DNA from: Oscillospiraceae bacterium
GTDB lineage: Bacteria > Bacillota > Clostridia > Oscillospirales > Oscillospiraceae
Assembly: GCA_017482385.1 (NCBI GenBank)
Contig: JAFUNI010000013.1
Coordinates: 44,508-108,507 of the forward strand
Direction: 5' to 3'
Length of the DNA stretch: 64,000 nucleotides
In this document: positions 17,705 through 26,283 of the stretch, in pieces
Position numbering within the stretch: position 1 is the stretch's first letter
Layout: each line of letters begins with the position of its first letter
Notes under the pieces: generated by a model
Database searches by the model: none
Seen by the model: the letters and a program-made list of their open reading frames with translations, nothing else
What the model was told of the DNA's origin: nothing
Made by a program: the position numbers and the translations under genes

Positions 17705-18943
17705 TTACAAGATGGCGGCGAAGTCGTCCCGGTCCAGACCACTCTTTTGTTTGATGGTACGGATGGCCTGCTTTACACCGGAGATGGACATATGAAGTCT
17801 TGTGCCGATCTCCGCGTCGGAGAGCTTGAAGGCAGCCAGCCGGGCAACCTCCCGCTGCTGCTTGGACAGGTTGGCAATGACCTGACGGCCGGTGATCTGG
17901 CTGTTCAGCTTTGCCCAGTTCTGCACATAGCCTGCGTACAGGTGGCTTACTTCTTCCCAGGCCTCTTCATCCACGGCTTTTAACCGCTGCTCCAGCAGGT
18001 CGCCCAAGGTGCGGCAGTACTCTGCCAAGATGCCGTAGAATTTATCCGGCAGCGCCAGGGCAAGAGCCCGGTCGATATGGCGGATGGCCTGGGAGTCATT
18101 CTTGGTAAAATGGTATGTAACCGCGCAGGTCAGCCGCAGACAAATCTCCGCAATTACCGTGTTATCCGCCATTGCCTGGGAGATCATAGGCTCGATGGTG
18201 GCGGGCAGCAGGCCCATCAGTGCAAGGCCGGAAATGCCTTCCAGTTCGGCGGTTTTGGAGGCAACACCGTGGCCGGCGGCGTACAGATATTTGGCATAAT
18301 ACACCTTGGCCGCAGGCAAGGAATCCTTGTGCAGCAATTCAAAACAGCCGATCTTAAACCAATCGGGAAAATCCTTCACATGATAAAGCATACTGTCAAC
18401 GGCGCAGATCGTCAGGGTGATGATCTCCCGCTCACGGTCATCCTTGGCGTTGGCCTCGGAGATGTGGATCTTAGCCTTGCGCCACATTTGCAGGTCGCCC
18501 CGCCAAATGGCGCACTGGGCCAGCAGCATACCGCCGGAAATCACCGCATAAAAGCCGGAATGCTTTTGCAGCAGATAGTTTGCGCTGTCGTAGACCTTGT
18601 CGATCTGACCCCGGGCATAGGCGATCTCCGCGGCAAACAGGGTCTGGGCTTCGTAGTTATCGCTTAAGGTGGCGATGGCTTTTTCCGCGCAGCCGGGGGT
18701 GTGATACAGGTTGGTCATACGCAGAACAGGGGTCTTCCGGGGCATCGGCATATCCGTTGTGATTTTCTCGATCCGGGCAGCCTTGGTTCTGCCGTCGGTG
18801 GGCTTGGGGGTGTCCTTGGGAATCATCCAGGCTCTGCCAAAACGGGTTGCTCCGTCGATTTTTCCCTGGGCGCAGAGGGTCTGCAGCCGTCTGGGAGAGA
18901 TGCCCCATTTGGCGGCAACCTCATCAATTTTCAAATAATCCAT
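17705..18943 (-). CDS. two-headed HTH regulator (N-terminal excisionase-like, C-terminal LuxR-type)
   Basis: A 412-residue soluble protein. Residues 1-50 (MDYLKIDEVAAKWGISPRRLQTLCAQGKIDGATRFGRAWMIP) form a MerR/excisionase-like HTH with a W-I-P wing. The middle 300 residues are helical and TPR-like, and the C-terminus (LSKQQREVARLAAFKLSDAEIGTRLHMSISGVKQAIRTI) is a LuxR/GerE HTH. Such proteins are common in clostridia as stand-alone regulators. Its position beside the adhesin operon, same strand, suggests it may control that operon; this is inference from location. A T-rich gap of 190 bases precedes it. Confidence 0.82.
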   Translation of the reverse strand: MDYLKIDEVAAKWGISPRRLQTLCAQGKIDGATRFGRAWMIPKDTPKPTDGRTKAARIEKITTDMPMPRKTPVLRMTNLYHTPGCAEKAIATLSDNYEAQTLFAAEIAYARGQIDKVYDSANYLLQKHSGFYAVISGGMLLAQCAIWRGDLQMWRKAKIHISEANAKDDREREIITLTICAVDSMLYHVKDFPDWFKIGCFELLHKDSLPAAKVYYAKYLYAAGHGVASKTAELEGISGLALMGLLPATIEPMISQAMADNTVIAEICLRLTCAVTYHFTKNDSQAIRHIDRALALALPDKFYGILAEYCRTLGDLLEQRLKAVDEEAWEEVSHLYAGYVQNWAKLNSQITGRQVIANLSKQQREVARLAAFKLSDAEIGTRLHMSISGVKQAIRTIKQKSGLDRDDFAAIL

Positions 18944-19096
18944 AATCGTAATCCTCTATATTGTTCGCTTACACGATGTTTATATTATTCGCAATTCCGC
19001 TGTTTATAGCCTCATTATACATCGCTTTTGCGAACAATGCAATAGCTCCGGAAACATTTTCAGAGAAATTTTTCCTATCTGCAAATCCTTGCAAAA

Positions 19097-19136
19097 GCAA
19101 GCCCTACACCGACACAGGCATCGGTGTAGGGCTTTT
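19097..19136 (-). terminator. terminator of the MoxR/DUF58 operon
   Basis: Perfect AGCCCTACACCGA stem, eight-base loop, then a T-rich tail on the minus strand, immediately after the stop at 19138. Confidence 0.82.
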
Positions 19137-19137
19137 G

Positions 19138-20373
19138 TTAAAGTGCGTGGAAGAAATATACGGAAAGCCGTTTCCAACAGTTCAAGTTATTCCAGGTCTC
19201 CTGGGCAGTATCGCGTACAAACGCACGCATTCTTTCCACCTGGGCATCCGTCATTTCGTGGTCACTGTAAGCAGCTTCCAACCATATATCTTCTATTTCA
19301 GAAGGAATCTTATCGGAGTAAGCATTCCATTCCCGCCACCGCCGTGCGTAAAGGTACATACCACGGATCGCCTCAGCAGTATTGGGCGCATACATTGCCG
19401 CTCTGTTGCGTTTGCGTTTCCTTGTGGCAATCCACAACCACGCCGATGATGCAGCCGCTATTGCCAAAATCGCAGAGAGAATCGGCACAATGGGTATCTT
19501 CACCTTTTGTGTCGGTTCCTTTTCGGGACCTACAGGCGTTACCGTAGTTGGCCGGATCACAGTTTGCGGCTTGGCCGGAATGTTACCGGGCAAGGTAGCC
19601 CCTTCCGGTATTTGCATAGTTTCCCACATCTCGGGGTAGTCCTCTATGTCAGGAATTTCAAGCATTTCGGTAGGTCCAGTAGGAGGCAGCTCCAGGTCCT
19701 GTGGCGGTGTTTCCGGTGTAAAGAACTCCCACAAAGCTTTAGGAATAGATGATATTCGTATGCTCGGCTCCGGTGCCACCGTTTGCACCGAAATCGCTGT
19801 TGCTGCCACAAATGCAGCAATCAGAATTGCAGGGAGCCAGCGTCGCTGCTTCGGCAGTGCATTGGCAAAAGCTGCAAAAACCAGTATGGACAACCACACT
19901 ATGCTGGGCGCTACACCAAAATAGGCAACCATAATCGCAAGCAACAAGGTCAGCACCAGATTGACGGCACCGCCCAACAGCAGGCAAAGTGCACCCAATG
20001 CACAGGACACAAAGGCCAAGCTTTCTTCCGGCGCATTTCTCACTACAGGGAAATGGGTATAATAAAAATTCTGCCCTTCCTCACTCAAGGAAAACAGTCT
20101 GTTCGCCAAAAAGCCTAAGCCATCACCGATGTGCGCAAGGCGCAAATGCAGCCATAGCAGGCACAAAGCAAATATGCCTGCGCCAATCAGTCTTTGCCAT
20201 TTACGGGACAGGAAACCTGCGGCAATTACAAGGGCAACACCGGGAAGCGCAGCAAGGAAATATTCCAAACTGTCAACCAAGGACAGCAGCGCACCCATCA
20301 CCGCAAAGAGCCAAACGCCACACCATATACCGGGCAATGCCGACTTCTTTTTCTCAATAAGCTGAAAGTGCAT
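19138..20373 (-). CDS. membrane protein of the MoxR/DUF58 operon (DUF4129-like C-terminus)
   Basis: About 411 residues. ATG 20373 is preferred (GGAGG seven bases away); a GTG at 20379 overlaps the previous stop. Five to seven membrane helices fill the first 200 residues, then a Pro-rich extracytoplasmic part, another helix (IPIVPILSAILAIAAASSAWLWIAT) and a C-terminal cytoplasmic domain (YLYARRWREWNAYSDKIPSEIEDI) like DUF4129. MoxR/DUF58 operons usually encode a TgpA-type transglutaminase here, but I see no Cys-His-Asp transglutaminase core, so it appears to be the membrane scaffold only. Confidence 0.72.
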   Translation of the reverse strand: MHFQLIEKKKSALPGIWCGVWLFAVMGALLSLVDSLEYFLAALPGVALVIAAGFLSRKWQRLIGAGIFALCLLWLHLRLAHIGDGLGFLANRLFSLSEEGQNFYYTHFPVVRNAPEESLAFVSCALGALCLLLGGAVNLVLTLLLAIMVAYFGVAPSIVWLSILVFAAFANALPKQRRWLPAILIAAFVAATAISVQTVAPEPSIRISSIPKALWEFFTPETPPQDLELPPTGPTEMLEIPDIEDYPEMWETMQIPEGATLPGNIPAKPQTVIRPTTVTPVGPEKEPTQKVKIPIVPILSAILAIAAASSAWLWIATRKRKRNRAAMYAPNTAEAIRGMYLYARRWREWNAYSDKIPSEIEDIWLEAAYSDHEMTDAQVERMRAFVRDTAQETWNNLNCWKRLSVYFFHAL

Positions 20374-20375
20374 AC

Positions 20376-21524
20376 TCACACCTCCAGTACGGAAAGATCC
20401 GCGTCATAGGATTTTCTGTCGAACTGCAAAACATAAGTTCCGTCGGGCTGGAAGCCATCGCTGACACCGTCACGGCGGGGCAGCAATATGGTGATGCGGT
20501 TATTGTTATACAGATCCTGCACGCCTGTGGGAATTCTGCTGCCAACAATGACAACATGGGAGAAATTGCACTGCCGGAACTGCTCAGTAAAGCGCTCGGC
20601 AACAGAGCCGTCCTTCTTGGGCGGCAAACGCAGCAACCGGGACAGCAAATCCGGAAATTCACCCGGATTGGAAACGGTTTGCAAGCGCAAAGCGTCCGTC
20701 TTGGTTTCACGCCAGCCAGCCTGGAACAAAATACCGGTATTGGCCAGGGTTTGACACAGAGAGGCAAACACTTCCGTAATGGCATCGGTTTCCTCCGGAG
20801 AATCGGCATCTGCGGTTTCCAGCAGTACCAGCATATCATTGACCACCTGCAGGCCAAACTCCCGGATCATCGTTTTGTCGCATTTCTGTGAAAGCTTCCA
20901 ATGGATCTGCCGGATGGCATCGCCGGGTATATATTCCCGTATATCAAATATTTCACCGGGATCACTGCCGGGCTTCTCGGAGGAGTAGATATCACTGTCC
21001 GGAATCACCAGCGCCTGTTCACTGAATCTGATCTGGGGCTCAAACAATGTTGGCAGAACCGTCAGATCTTTTTTCACAGAGCAAGACACTTTTCTGCGCT
21101 GCAGGCCAAACAGGTCGCCACAGCTTTCTGCCAGCATCGTTATCCGCAGCAATCCGCAATAGGGAGAGTGCAAAGAAAACTCCAGGCATTTTTCCTGTTT
21201 CGGCATTATGGACACGCTGGCTTTCTGCTCCTGCGCAGATCCGGTACGCCAGTTACGGCACCGGGCTGTCACATTCAAACCAAGAACAGGTATCATACGC
21301 TGATTGGATATGCGGAGTTTACACTGCACCGGCTGATCTTTTTCGGCAGAGGTGCTAATATCCAATTCCATTTGCAGCTTTGGCGCAAACAGCAGCGGCA
21401 GCATTCCGATCAACGGCAGAAAAACCACGCAAATAAGCACAGTCAATGTGCCGGGATTGTTCTCAAACAGATATGCGCCGGCAGCCGCAACGCAGGCTAC
21501 TAACCAAATCCATTTACTTTTCAT
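20376..21524 (-). CDS. DUF58 domain protein
   Basis: A 382-residue protein with two membrane helices in the first 45 residues, a beta-rich middle, and the DUF58 signature EIFDIREYIPGDAIRQIHWK near residue 195, followed by a VWA-like C-terminal fold (DMLVLLETADADS). DUF58 proteins pair with MoxR ATPases in assembling or activating envelope or metal-containing complexes. It overlaps the MoxR gene upstream by 11 bases and the membrane protein downstream by a few bases. Confidence 0.87.
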   Translation of the reverse strand: MKSKWIWLVACVAAAGAYLFENNPGTLTVLICVVFLPLIGMLPLLFAPKLQMELDISTSAEKDQPVQCKLRISNQRMIPVLGLNVTARCRNWRTGSAQEQKASVSIMPKQEKCLEFSLHSPYCGLLRITMLAESCGDLFGLQRRKVSCSVKKDLTVLPTLFEPQIRFSEQALVIPDSDIYSSEKPGSDPGEIFDIREYIPGDAIRQIHWKLSQKCDKTMIREFGLQVVNDMLVLLETADADSPEETDAITEVFASLCQTLANTGILFQAGWRETKTDALRLQTVSNPGEFPDLLSRLLRLPPKKDGSVAERFTEQFRQCNFSHVVIVGSRIPTGVQDLYNNNRITILLPRRDGVSDGFQPDGTYVLQFDRKSYDADLSVLEV

Positions 21525-22449
21525 AGGGTTCCTTTACATCGGCAAGGATTGCCTGCAGCACCTCTGTTCTTGTCTGACGGGCCGCCTTTGCCTTTTGGCT
21601 CAGCAGGATACGGTGGGTACACACATCGCAGAAGACCTCCCGCACATCGGCAGGGATCACATAGTCACGACCATGCACATAGGCGCAGGCTCTTGCCATA
21701 CGACCCACAGCGATAGCACCACGGGGGCTGATACCCAGCTCTACGGAAGGGTGATTCCGGGAAGCGATGGAAAGGTCAGTGATGTAAGCCACGATCTGAT
21801 CGTTCATGGTGACACGGGCGGCTTCCTCCTGCATTTGCAGGAACTCTTCCTTCGTCACAGCCTGGCACACGGTGTCCATAGGATCGGCGGTTTTACGGTC
21901 ACGGATAATATCCATCTGGGCAGTATAATCCGGGTAACCGATGGTCAGCCGCACCAAAAAGCGGTCCAGCTGGGCATGGGGCAACAGATGTGTACCGGCG
22001 GTGCCCACATGGTTTTCGGTAGCGATTACCAGGAAGGGCTTCTGCAAAGGATACAGATTGCCGTCCACCGTTACCTGGTGCTCTTCCATTGCCTCCAAAA
22101 GGGCAGACTGGGTCTTGGAGGAGGTACGGTTGATCTCATCAACCAACAGCAGATTGGCGCGGTTTACCGTTCCGGGCATATAGCGGAACGTGCCGGAGTT
22201 CTTATCATAGATGGAATAGCCCACCACGTCAGAGGGCATAACGTCCGGGGTAAACTGGATTCTCTGATAGTCCAGGCCCAGGGATTTGTTCAGTGCAACT
22301 GCCAGGGATGTCTTACCCACGCCGGGCACATCGTCCAGCAGCACGTGGCCATCGGCCAACATTGCCATCAGAACTTTTTCAATAACTTCCTGCTTGCCGA
22401 GAATGACCTTTTGCACCTCGGTCAAAATCTTTTCTATTCTCTCATTCAT
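21514..22449 (-). CDS. MoxR-family AAA ATPase
   Basis: A 311-residue MoxR ATPase of normal length. Walker A is DDVPGVGKTSLA (about 38-49), Walker B LLLVDEINR (about 101-109), sensor 1 VIATENHVG, and arginine region LDRFLVRLTIGYPD. MoxR proteins act as chaperone-like ATPases with DUF58/VWA partners. It is first in its operon (MoxR, DUF58, membrane protein). The upstream gap to the GH39 gene is only 20 bases, so read-through from 23801 is possible. Confidence 0.9.
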   Translation of the reverse strand: MNERIEKILTEVQKVILGKQEVIEKVLMAMLADGHVLLDDVPGVGKTSLAVALNKSLGLDYQRIQFTPDVMPSDVVGYSIYDKNSGTFRYMPGTVNRANLLLVDEINRTSSKTQSALLEAMEEHQVTVDGNLYPLQKPFLVIATENHVGTAGTHLLPHAQLDRFLVRLTIGYPDYTAQMDIIRDRKTADPMDTVCQAVTKEEFLQMQEEAARVTMNDQIVAYITDLSIASRNHPSVELGISPRGAIAVGRMARACAYVHGRDYVIPADVREVFCDVCTHRILLSQKAKAARQTRTEVLQAILADVKEPYEK

Positions 22450-22469
22450 CGTAATCTGCTCCTTTTGGC

Positions 22470-23801
22470 CTAATATTCAATATATACTGTTTCGTTTTCT
22501 TTGAGGGTAAAAGAATTAGAGTCCCAATCGGTAAGGGAGAGGAAGTGATCTTCGTCGATGAGATACACCTTGCCGCCCTCTGCATTGACAGTAATATCCT
22601 GATCCTGCCCGGAAAGGTTTACAACCATCAGGGCTCTGCCGGTTTCACCCTTGGCGGCAACGGAATATATCCCATCTGTGTCACAGGCGCAAGCAACCTG
22701 TGTACCCAAAGCATAGAGCTTGCCGAATGCCACAAAGGAATAGTAGGTGCAGCAAGGCTTATGGGTCAAGGGGTGGAAGAATCCGGCATAACGGCCGGGG
22801 CGATAACTGGCATCATAATAGCAGAGCATATCCGTAGAGGTGTTCTGCATAGCCAGCATCATACCTGCTGCGTGGGCAGAGGCGTGGGAGGTGCAGCGGT
22901 CGTCCACATTATGGTGGCCGTTCCACTCATTCAGATGGGTTTCAAGGCCTGCAAAGCCCTGTTCCTGCAAAAACCGGTCAATGAATTTAGCAAATTCTGT
23001 TGCGTCCTTTACATCCCCGTAAAAATGCCAGGAGAAAAAGTCAATGGGGCTGCTGTGGGCTTTGATGTAGTCAAAGAAGCCGTATAGAAACTCCTTTCGG
23101 TACAGGCCTTTTTCATGCGGAGTCTTCTTTTTCAGATTAACACCGTATTTTTCCGGCTCAAAATAGAGGAAAAGGAGCGTTGTAGCGGCATAGCCGCCTA
23201 CCTTGATGCTGTCACCGAAGCAGGCCTTTAAGTGGGTGGCGGCGACGTGATACAGTTCGTAGTACTGCTCCTTGGTGCCCGTCCACATCTGGTTGTTGCC
23301 CGGCAGGCCGTTATCCGGCTCGTTCCAGATTTCCCAATATTCGATGCCGTAGTGAAAGCCGTCGGCCCAACCCTCGTTATAGTGGCGGATGATATACTCG
23401 CAAATGCGAGCCCATTTGGCGTAATCCTTGGGAGGATGGATGCGGTAGGCTTTGATGTGGAATTGGTTTTCGATGGTCACGCCCAGCCGGAAGATGGGCT
23501 TTACATCATGCTCTGCCATACCTGCCAGCAAAGCATCCGTAAAGGCAAAATCGTAATTGGCAGGGTCAGTTTCATCTGCATCAAAATCCCGGAAAATATT
23601 AGGGATATCCACATAGCGGTTGCCGCCGAAAGCACCGCCCACATCGTGAAGCCGGGAGTAGGTAATGCCTGCATCTTGCAAATATTTCATAGGGGAAAAA
23701 TCCAGCACACCAAAGCCACCCGTAAAAGGCGGCTGTCCTACTGCGTGCATCTGCTTGACAGGACCAAGCGCTCGGGAGAAATCTACAGTAATATTTGCCA
23801 T
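22470..23801 (-). CDS. glycoside hydrolase, GH39-like
   Basis: A 443-residue TIM-barrel enzyme without signal peptide, so intracellular. The acid/base region is IEYWEIWNEPDNG near residue 158 and the nucleophile is probably the Glu in ETHLNEWN near 290; the C-terminal 80 residues form a beta-sandwich (ALMVVNLSGQDQDITVNAEGGKVYLID). GH39 enzymes are mainly beta-xylosidases and iduronidases; the exact sugar cannot be fixed here. Transcribed with MoxR downstream at a 20-base gap. Its 5' region (23802-23930) is AT-rich. Confidence 0.82.
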   Translation of the reverse strand: MANITVDFSRALGPVKQMHAVGQPPFTGGFGVLDFSPMKYLQDAGITYSRLHDVGGAFGGNRYVDIPNIFRDFDADETDPANYDFAFTDALLAGMAEHDVKPIFRLGVTIENQFHIKAYRIHPPKDYAKWARICEYIIRHYNEGWADGFHYGIEYWEIWNEPDNGLPGNNQMWTGTKEQYYELYHVAATHLKACFGDSIKVGGYAATTLLFLYFEPEKYGVNLKKKTPHEKGLYRKEFLYGFFDYIKAHSSPIDFFSWHFYGDVKDATEFAKFIDRFLQEQGFAGLETHLNEWNGHHNVDDRCTSHASAHAAGMMLAMQNTSTDMLCYYDASYRPGRYAGFFHPLTHKPCCTYYSFVAFGKLYALGTQVACACDTDGIYSVAAKGETGRALMVVNLSGQDQDITVNAEGGKVYLIDEDHFLSLTDWDSNSFTLKENETVYIEY

Positions 23802-23934
23802 ATTGACTCTCCTTTTCTTTTTTGCAAATTTTTTCTATTTTATCATACATAATTGTGTAATGCAACACTTATCACACAAGCATTAGAAGCAAGCGTGTTT
23901 GGAAATTTCCTTGCGCCGTTTTTTTCGTCTTGGC

Positions 23935-23963
23935 TTTACATTTCGGTTTTTTTGTGGTAGTAT
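23935..23963 (+). promoter_or_regulatory. strong promoter of the structured RNA
   Basis: TTTACA at 23935-23940, 17-base spacer, TAGTAT at 23958-23963. The expected transcription start, about 23970, falls at the base of the long stem. Confidence 0.72.
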
Positions 23964-23970
23964 GTGTACA

Positions 23971-24140
23971 TACCACACTACACTTTAATATGCGATAAAT
24001 ATCTATGCCTACAGGAGGAAAACTACCTTGGTAAAAGGTGTTCTCCTCTTATTCCTCTTGCAGGTATATTTATCGGTGTAGTGTGGTAGCGAAACCGAGG
24101 GAAACACTTTTTCGGCACACCCTTCGGGGTGTGCTTTTTT
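23971..24140 (+). ncRNA. structured non-coding RNA, about 170 nt, 6S-like rod
   Basis: A promoter, long-range stem and terminator define an independent RNA. Bases 23972-23983 pair perfectly with 24076-24087 (12 bp). Then 23993-24002 pair with 24066-24075 (10 bp) across a nine-base one-sided bulge. An irregular inner hairpin follows, with AGGAG (24013-24017) facing CTCCT (24043-24047). There is no credible reading frame inside. Length, rod shape, central unpaired area and own promoter resemble 6S RNA, but I cannot match a family by eye. It could also be the leader of the lipoprotein gene, although a terminator separates them. Confidence 0.55.
24115..24140 (+). terminator. intrinsic terminator of the structured RNA
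   Basis: GCACACCC-TTCG-GGGTGTGC hairpin followed by six T residues, 15 bases before the lipoprotein start. Confidence 0.9.
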
Positions 24141-24154
24141 AATGAGGTAGGAAT

Positions 24155-24625
24155 ATGAAACGGATCGTTTGCACTGTTTGTCTTCTCACGTTACTTCTGT
24201 CTGCCTGTTCTGTTGCAGAGCCAACACCAACAATCCCCGAGGCGGATCATGCCTACGGCATATATCAGCTGACTTTTAAGGAAAAGAAAATTTCCAATGC
24301 TTGCGTTGGGAATGACTGGTCGTTCACTTATACCCACAACGGCAAAACCATCAAAAGCGGATATAAAATCACACAGGCCCTGGAGATTCTCACTTTCCAG
24401 TCCATCGGTGTTGAAATAAGGGAAAATGACAAAATCGACGATGTGGGAACCGGCACACTCACTGTTACGATATGTGATATGGGTTCGGGAAAAACGGAGA
24501 TAACCATCACAGAGAATGCAGGCGCTTACAAAGGCAATTCTGCTGTTTGGGAGATTTCCTGTGAGGTAAAATTGGTTGGCAAGCAATCCCTGCTTGCCAA
24601 CGCTCTCCATCCTGCTAACCTGTAG
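24155..24625 (+). CDS. small lipoprotein of unknown function
   Basis: A 156-residue protein with signal peptide and lipobox (CLLTLLLSACSVAEP, Cys about 18), so it should be anchored on the outer face of the membrane. The rest is beta-rich (YGIYQLTFKEKKIS, GTGTLTVTICDMGSGKTEITI), with no known motif. Ribosome site GAGGTAGG precedes the ATG. It lies directly after the structured RNA, so may be expressed by read-through. A TTGGCAAGCA/TGCTTGCCAA hairpin falls inside its last codons. Confidence 0.72.
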   Translation: MKRIVCTVCLLTLLLSACSVAEPTPTIPEADHAYGIYQLTFKEKKISNACVGNDWSFTYTHNGKTIKSGYKITQALEILTFQSIGVEIRENDKIDDVGTGTLTVTICDMGSGKTEITITENAGAYKGNSAVWEISCEVKLVGKQSLLANALHPANL

Positions 24626-24650
24626 GCAATACAGTCTTGCTTTATAATGC

Positions 24651-24685
24651 AAAAGAACACCACCCGGATGGGTGGTGTTCTTTTT
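24651..24685. terminator. bidirectional terminator (copy of the one at 34482)
   Basis: AAAAGAACACCACCC / GGGTGGTGTTCTTTT palindrome. It ends the lipoprotein gene on the plus strand. Base for base the same as 34483-34517, and in both places it is directly joined to a tRNA 3' end. Confidence 0.85.
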
Positions 24686-24761
24686 GGTTGCGGAGGCAGG
24701 ACTTGTATTTGCCTTTGTGACGGACATTTGCTAAGATCGGTTCTGCGTATCTCCCCGGTTT
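24685..24761 (-). repeat. initiator-tRNA 3'-end remnant fused to a dispersed repeat, copy 1
   Basis: The first 19 bases equal the 3' end of the initiator tRNA at 51202. The rest (about 58 bases, ending CTCCCCGGTTT) is some 90% identical to 34248-34309. The 220 bases to the right hold no gene I can support. Confidence 0.72.
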
Positions 24762-24984
24762 GTGGGGAAGTTCCCTTAACGAGAAATCACCATTGGGGAA
24801 AATTGCTATTCAACAGGGCGACACAAGGCATGCCATCTGGGGAGCGTTTCTCTAAAGTTCCCCAGTTCCCCTCATTCTTTGACACCCCTAATGACAAGGA
24901 AAATCTGCCACATTTTCGCAGCGCAAACTTTCTTCTTTCCTGGATAAAAAACCTCTGTCTGCGCTCCCATCAAGCAAGGCTTTT

Positions 24985-26283
24985 CTAAAACGAACAATAC
25001 TCAGTATTGTGGGATCCGGTGTCAGTGTTTTCTACAATCAAGACCTTTGCGCCTGGGGTCATATAGACCCGGTGCCAGATGCCTTTCTTTACATTGCAGA
25101 CTTTTCCAATCTCCAAAGGCACATGCAGCCGCTCCTTACCGATGAGCAGCCCAGCTTCTCCTTGCAAAAGGACAAATACCTCATCTGTTTCCAAATGTCG
25201 TTCCAGAAAATCCAAACGAGATAACTCCAGCTTGGGCATATAATTGGCAACCGCCACCCGCCAGCCATTAAAATCCACCAAAGGTTTATAACCGGGGCCG
25301 TCGTATTCCGTGACCTCCAATTGACTTTCCACGCAGACACAAACAGGCGCTTCCACAGAAACTGTCTGCAAAACGCCCTGTTCTGCATCCAGCAATACGA
25401 CGGTGTTACTGTCTTGGTTGGCGCAAAGAATCTGTGATCCCACAAAGCAAAAATCCCGTGGTGTCTTACCGCCGGTAGAAAAAGTGTCCACCAAGGTAAG
25501 CTTCTGGCCATTAAAGGACAGCTTCGAAATCGAATCGTGTCCCCGGTTGGAAACATAGATATGGTCATCTCTGACCCGGATGGCCGCAATCGCACTCTCT
25601 TCCGCAAACGGAATAGCAGTGCAGGTATCCACTAAGTGCAAAGTTCCGTCCTTATAAGCAAAAGCAGAAACTGTGGATTTCAGTTCGTTGGCAGCAAACA
25701 TCCATTTGCCATCCTGCGAAAAGGCTAAGTGCCGTACACCGTGACCGGCCGGCACTTTTGCCGTGCTATGGAGATTCAAGTCCCGGTCATATACATATAC
25801 AGTATCCGTCCCCAAATCCGCAGCGCAGATATAGTTTCTGTCCGGCGTCAGACCTACAAAGTGCATATGGGGGCCTTCCTGCCGGGCAGCATCAGGACCG
25901 CAGTCTTGATGCTGCACCACTTTTCCGGGCAGCTTGCACAGGCTCCCGGATATATAGTTGGCGCAGTAAACCTCCTCACCGTCTGCCAGAATATGGCAGG
26001 CAACTTTTCCATGGGTGGATTGCAGCTCAGAAGGATTCACCGGTTTTCCTGCATCGTCAAGGTCATAAACTACTACACCGCTATCTCCGTTTTCAAAGGG
26101 CGCACGCAGAAGAACATACAGTTTGCGGTTTTGGGTGACCGCATACATAGGCCGGTCCATAGGGGTAAAATCCGCAAACAACAATTTTCCGTTTTGGAGC
26201 TTATAGTGGTAAATGCCACCGGTTTGGGTACAGGATGCTATGTAAATGTCGTAAATTCCCTTATTGCACACTTTTGCCACCAT
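24985..26283 (-). CDS. lactonase-type beta-propeller fused to a C-terminal cupin
   Basis: About 432 residues. Residues 1-310 are a seven-bladed propeller of the 6-phosphogluconolactonase (YkgB/Lactonase) type: IYIASCTQTGGIYHY, HMHFVGLTPDRNYICAADLGTDTVYVY, VRHLAFSQDGKWMFAANEL, IYVSNRGHDSIS. Residues 345-430 are a small cupin (RHLETDEVFVLLQGEAGLLIGK, GIWHRVYMTPGAKVLIVENTDT) with likely metal ligands. Such a fusion is unusual. Start is uncertain because it overlaps the end of the SDR gene: ATG 26283 is given, while TTG 26289 and GTG 26271 are possible. Last gene of the 30750-24985 operon, probably acting on an oxidised sugar lactone. Confidence 0.8.
   Translation of the reverse strand: MVAKVCNKGIYDIYIASCTQTGGIYHYKLQNGKLLFADFTPMDRPMYAVTQNRKLYVLLRAPFENGDSGVVVYDLDDAGKPVNPSELQSTHGKVACHILADGEEVYCANYISGSLCKLPGKVVQHQDCGPDAARQEGPHMHFVGLTPDRNYICAADLGTDTVYVYDRDLNLHSTAKVPAGHGVRHLAFSQDGKWMFAANELKSTVSAFAYKDGTLHLVDTCTAIPFAEESAIAAIRVRDDHIYVSNRGHDSISKLSFNGQKLTLVDTFSTGGKTPRDFCFVGSQILCANQDSNTVVLLDAEQGVLQTVSVEAPVCVCVESQLEVTEYDGPGYKPLVDFNGWRVAVANYMPKLELSRLDFLERHLETDEVFVLLQGEAGLLIGKERLHVPLEIGKVCNVKKGIWHRVYMTPGAKVLIVENTDTGSHNTEYCSF

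Noticed and set aside
17434-17742. N-terminal extension of the Cys-rich protein gene at 17077
   Set aside because: It crosses an inverted-repeat element and a promoter-like region; ATG 17433 with AAGGAGG is the clear start.
23971-24140. CRISPR-like or T-box reading of the hairpin RNA
   Set aside because: No repeat-spacer pattern and no T-box core (no GGUGG bulge with specifier loop) could be found; kept only as a structured RNA.
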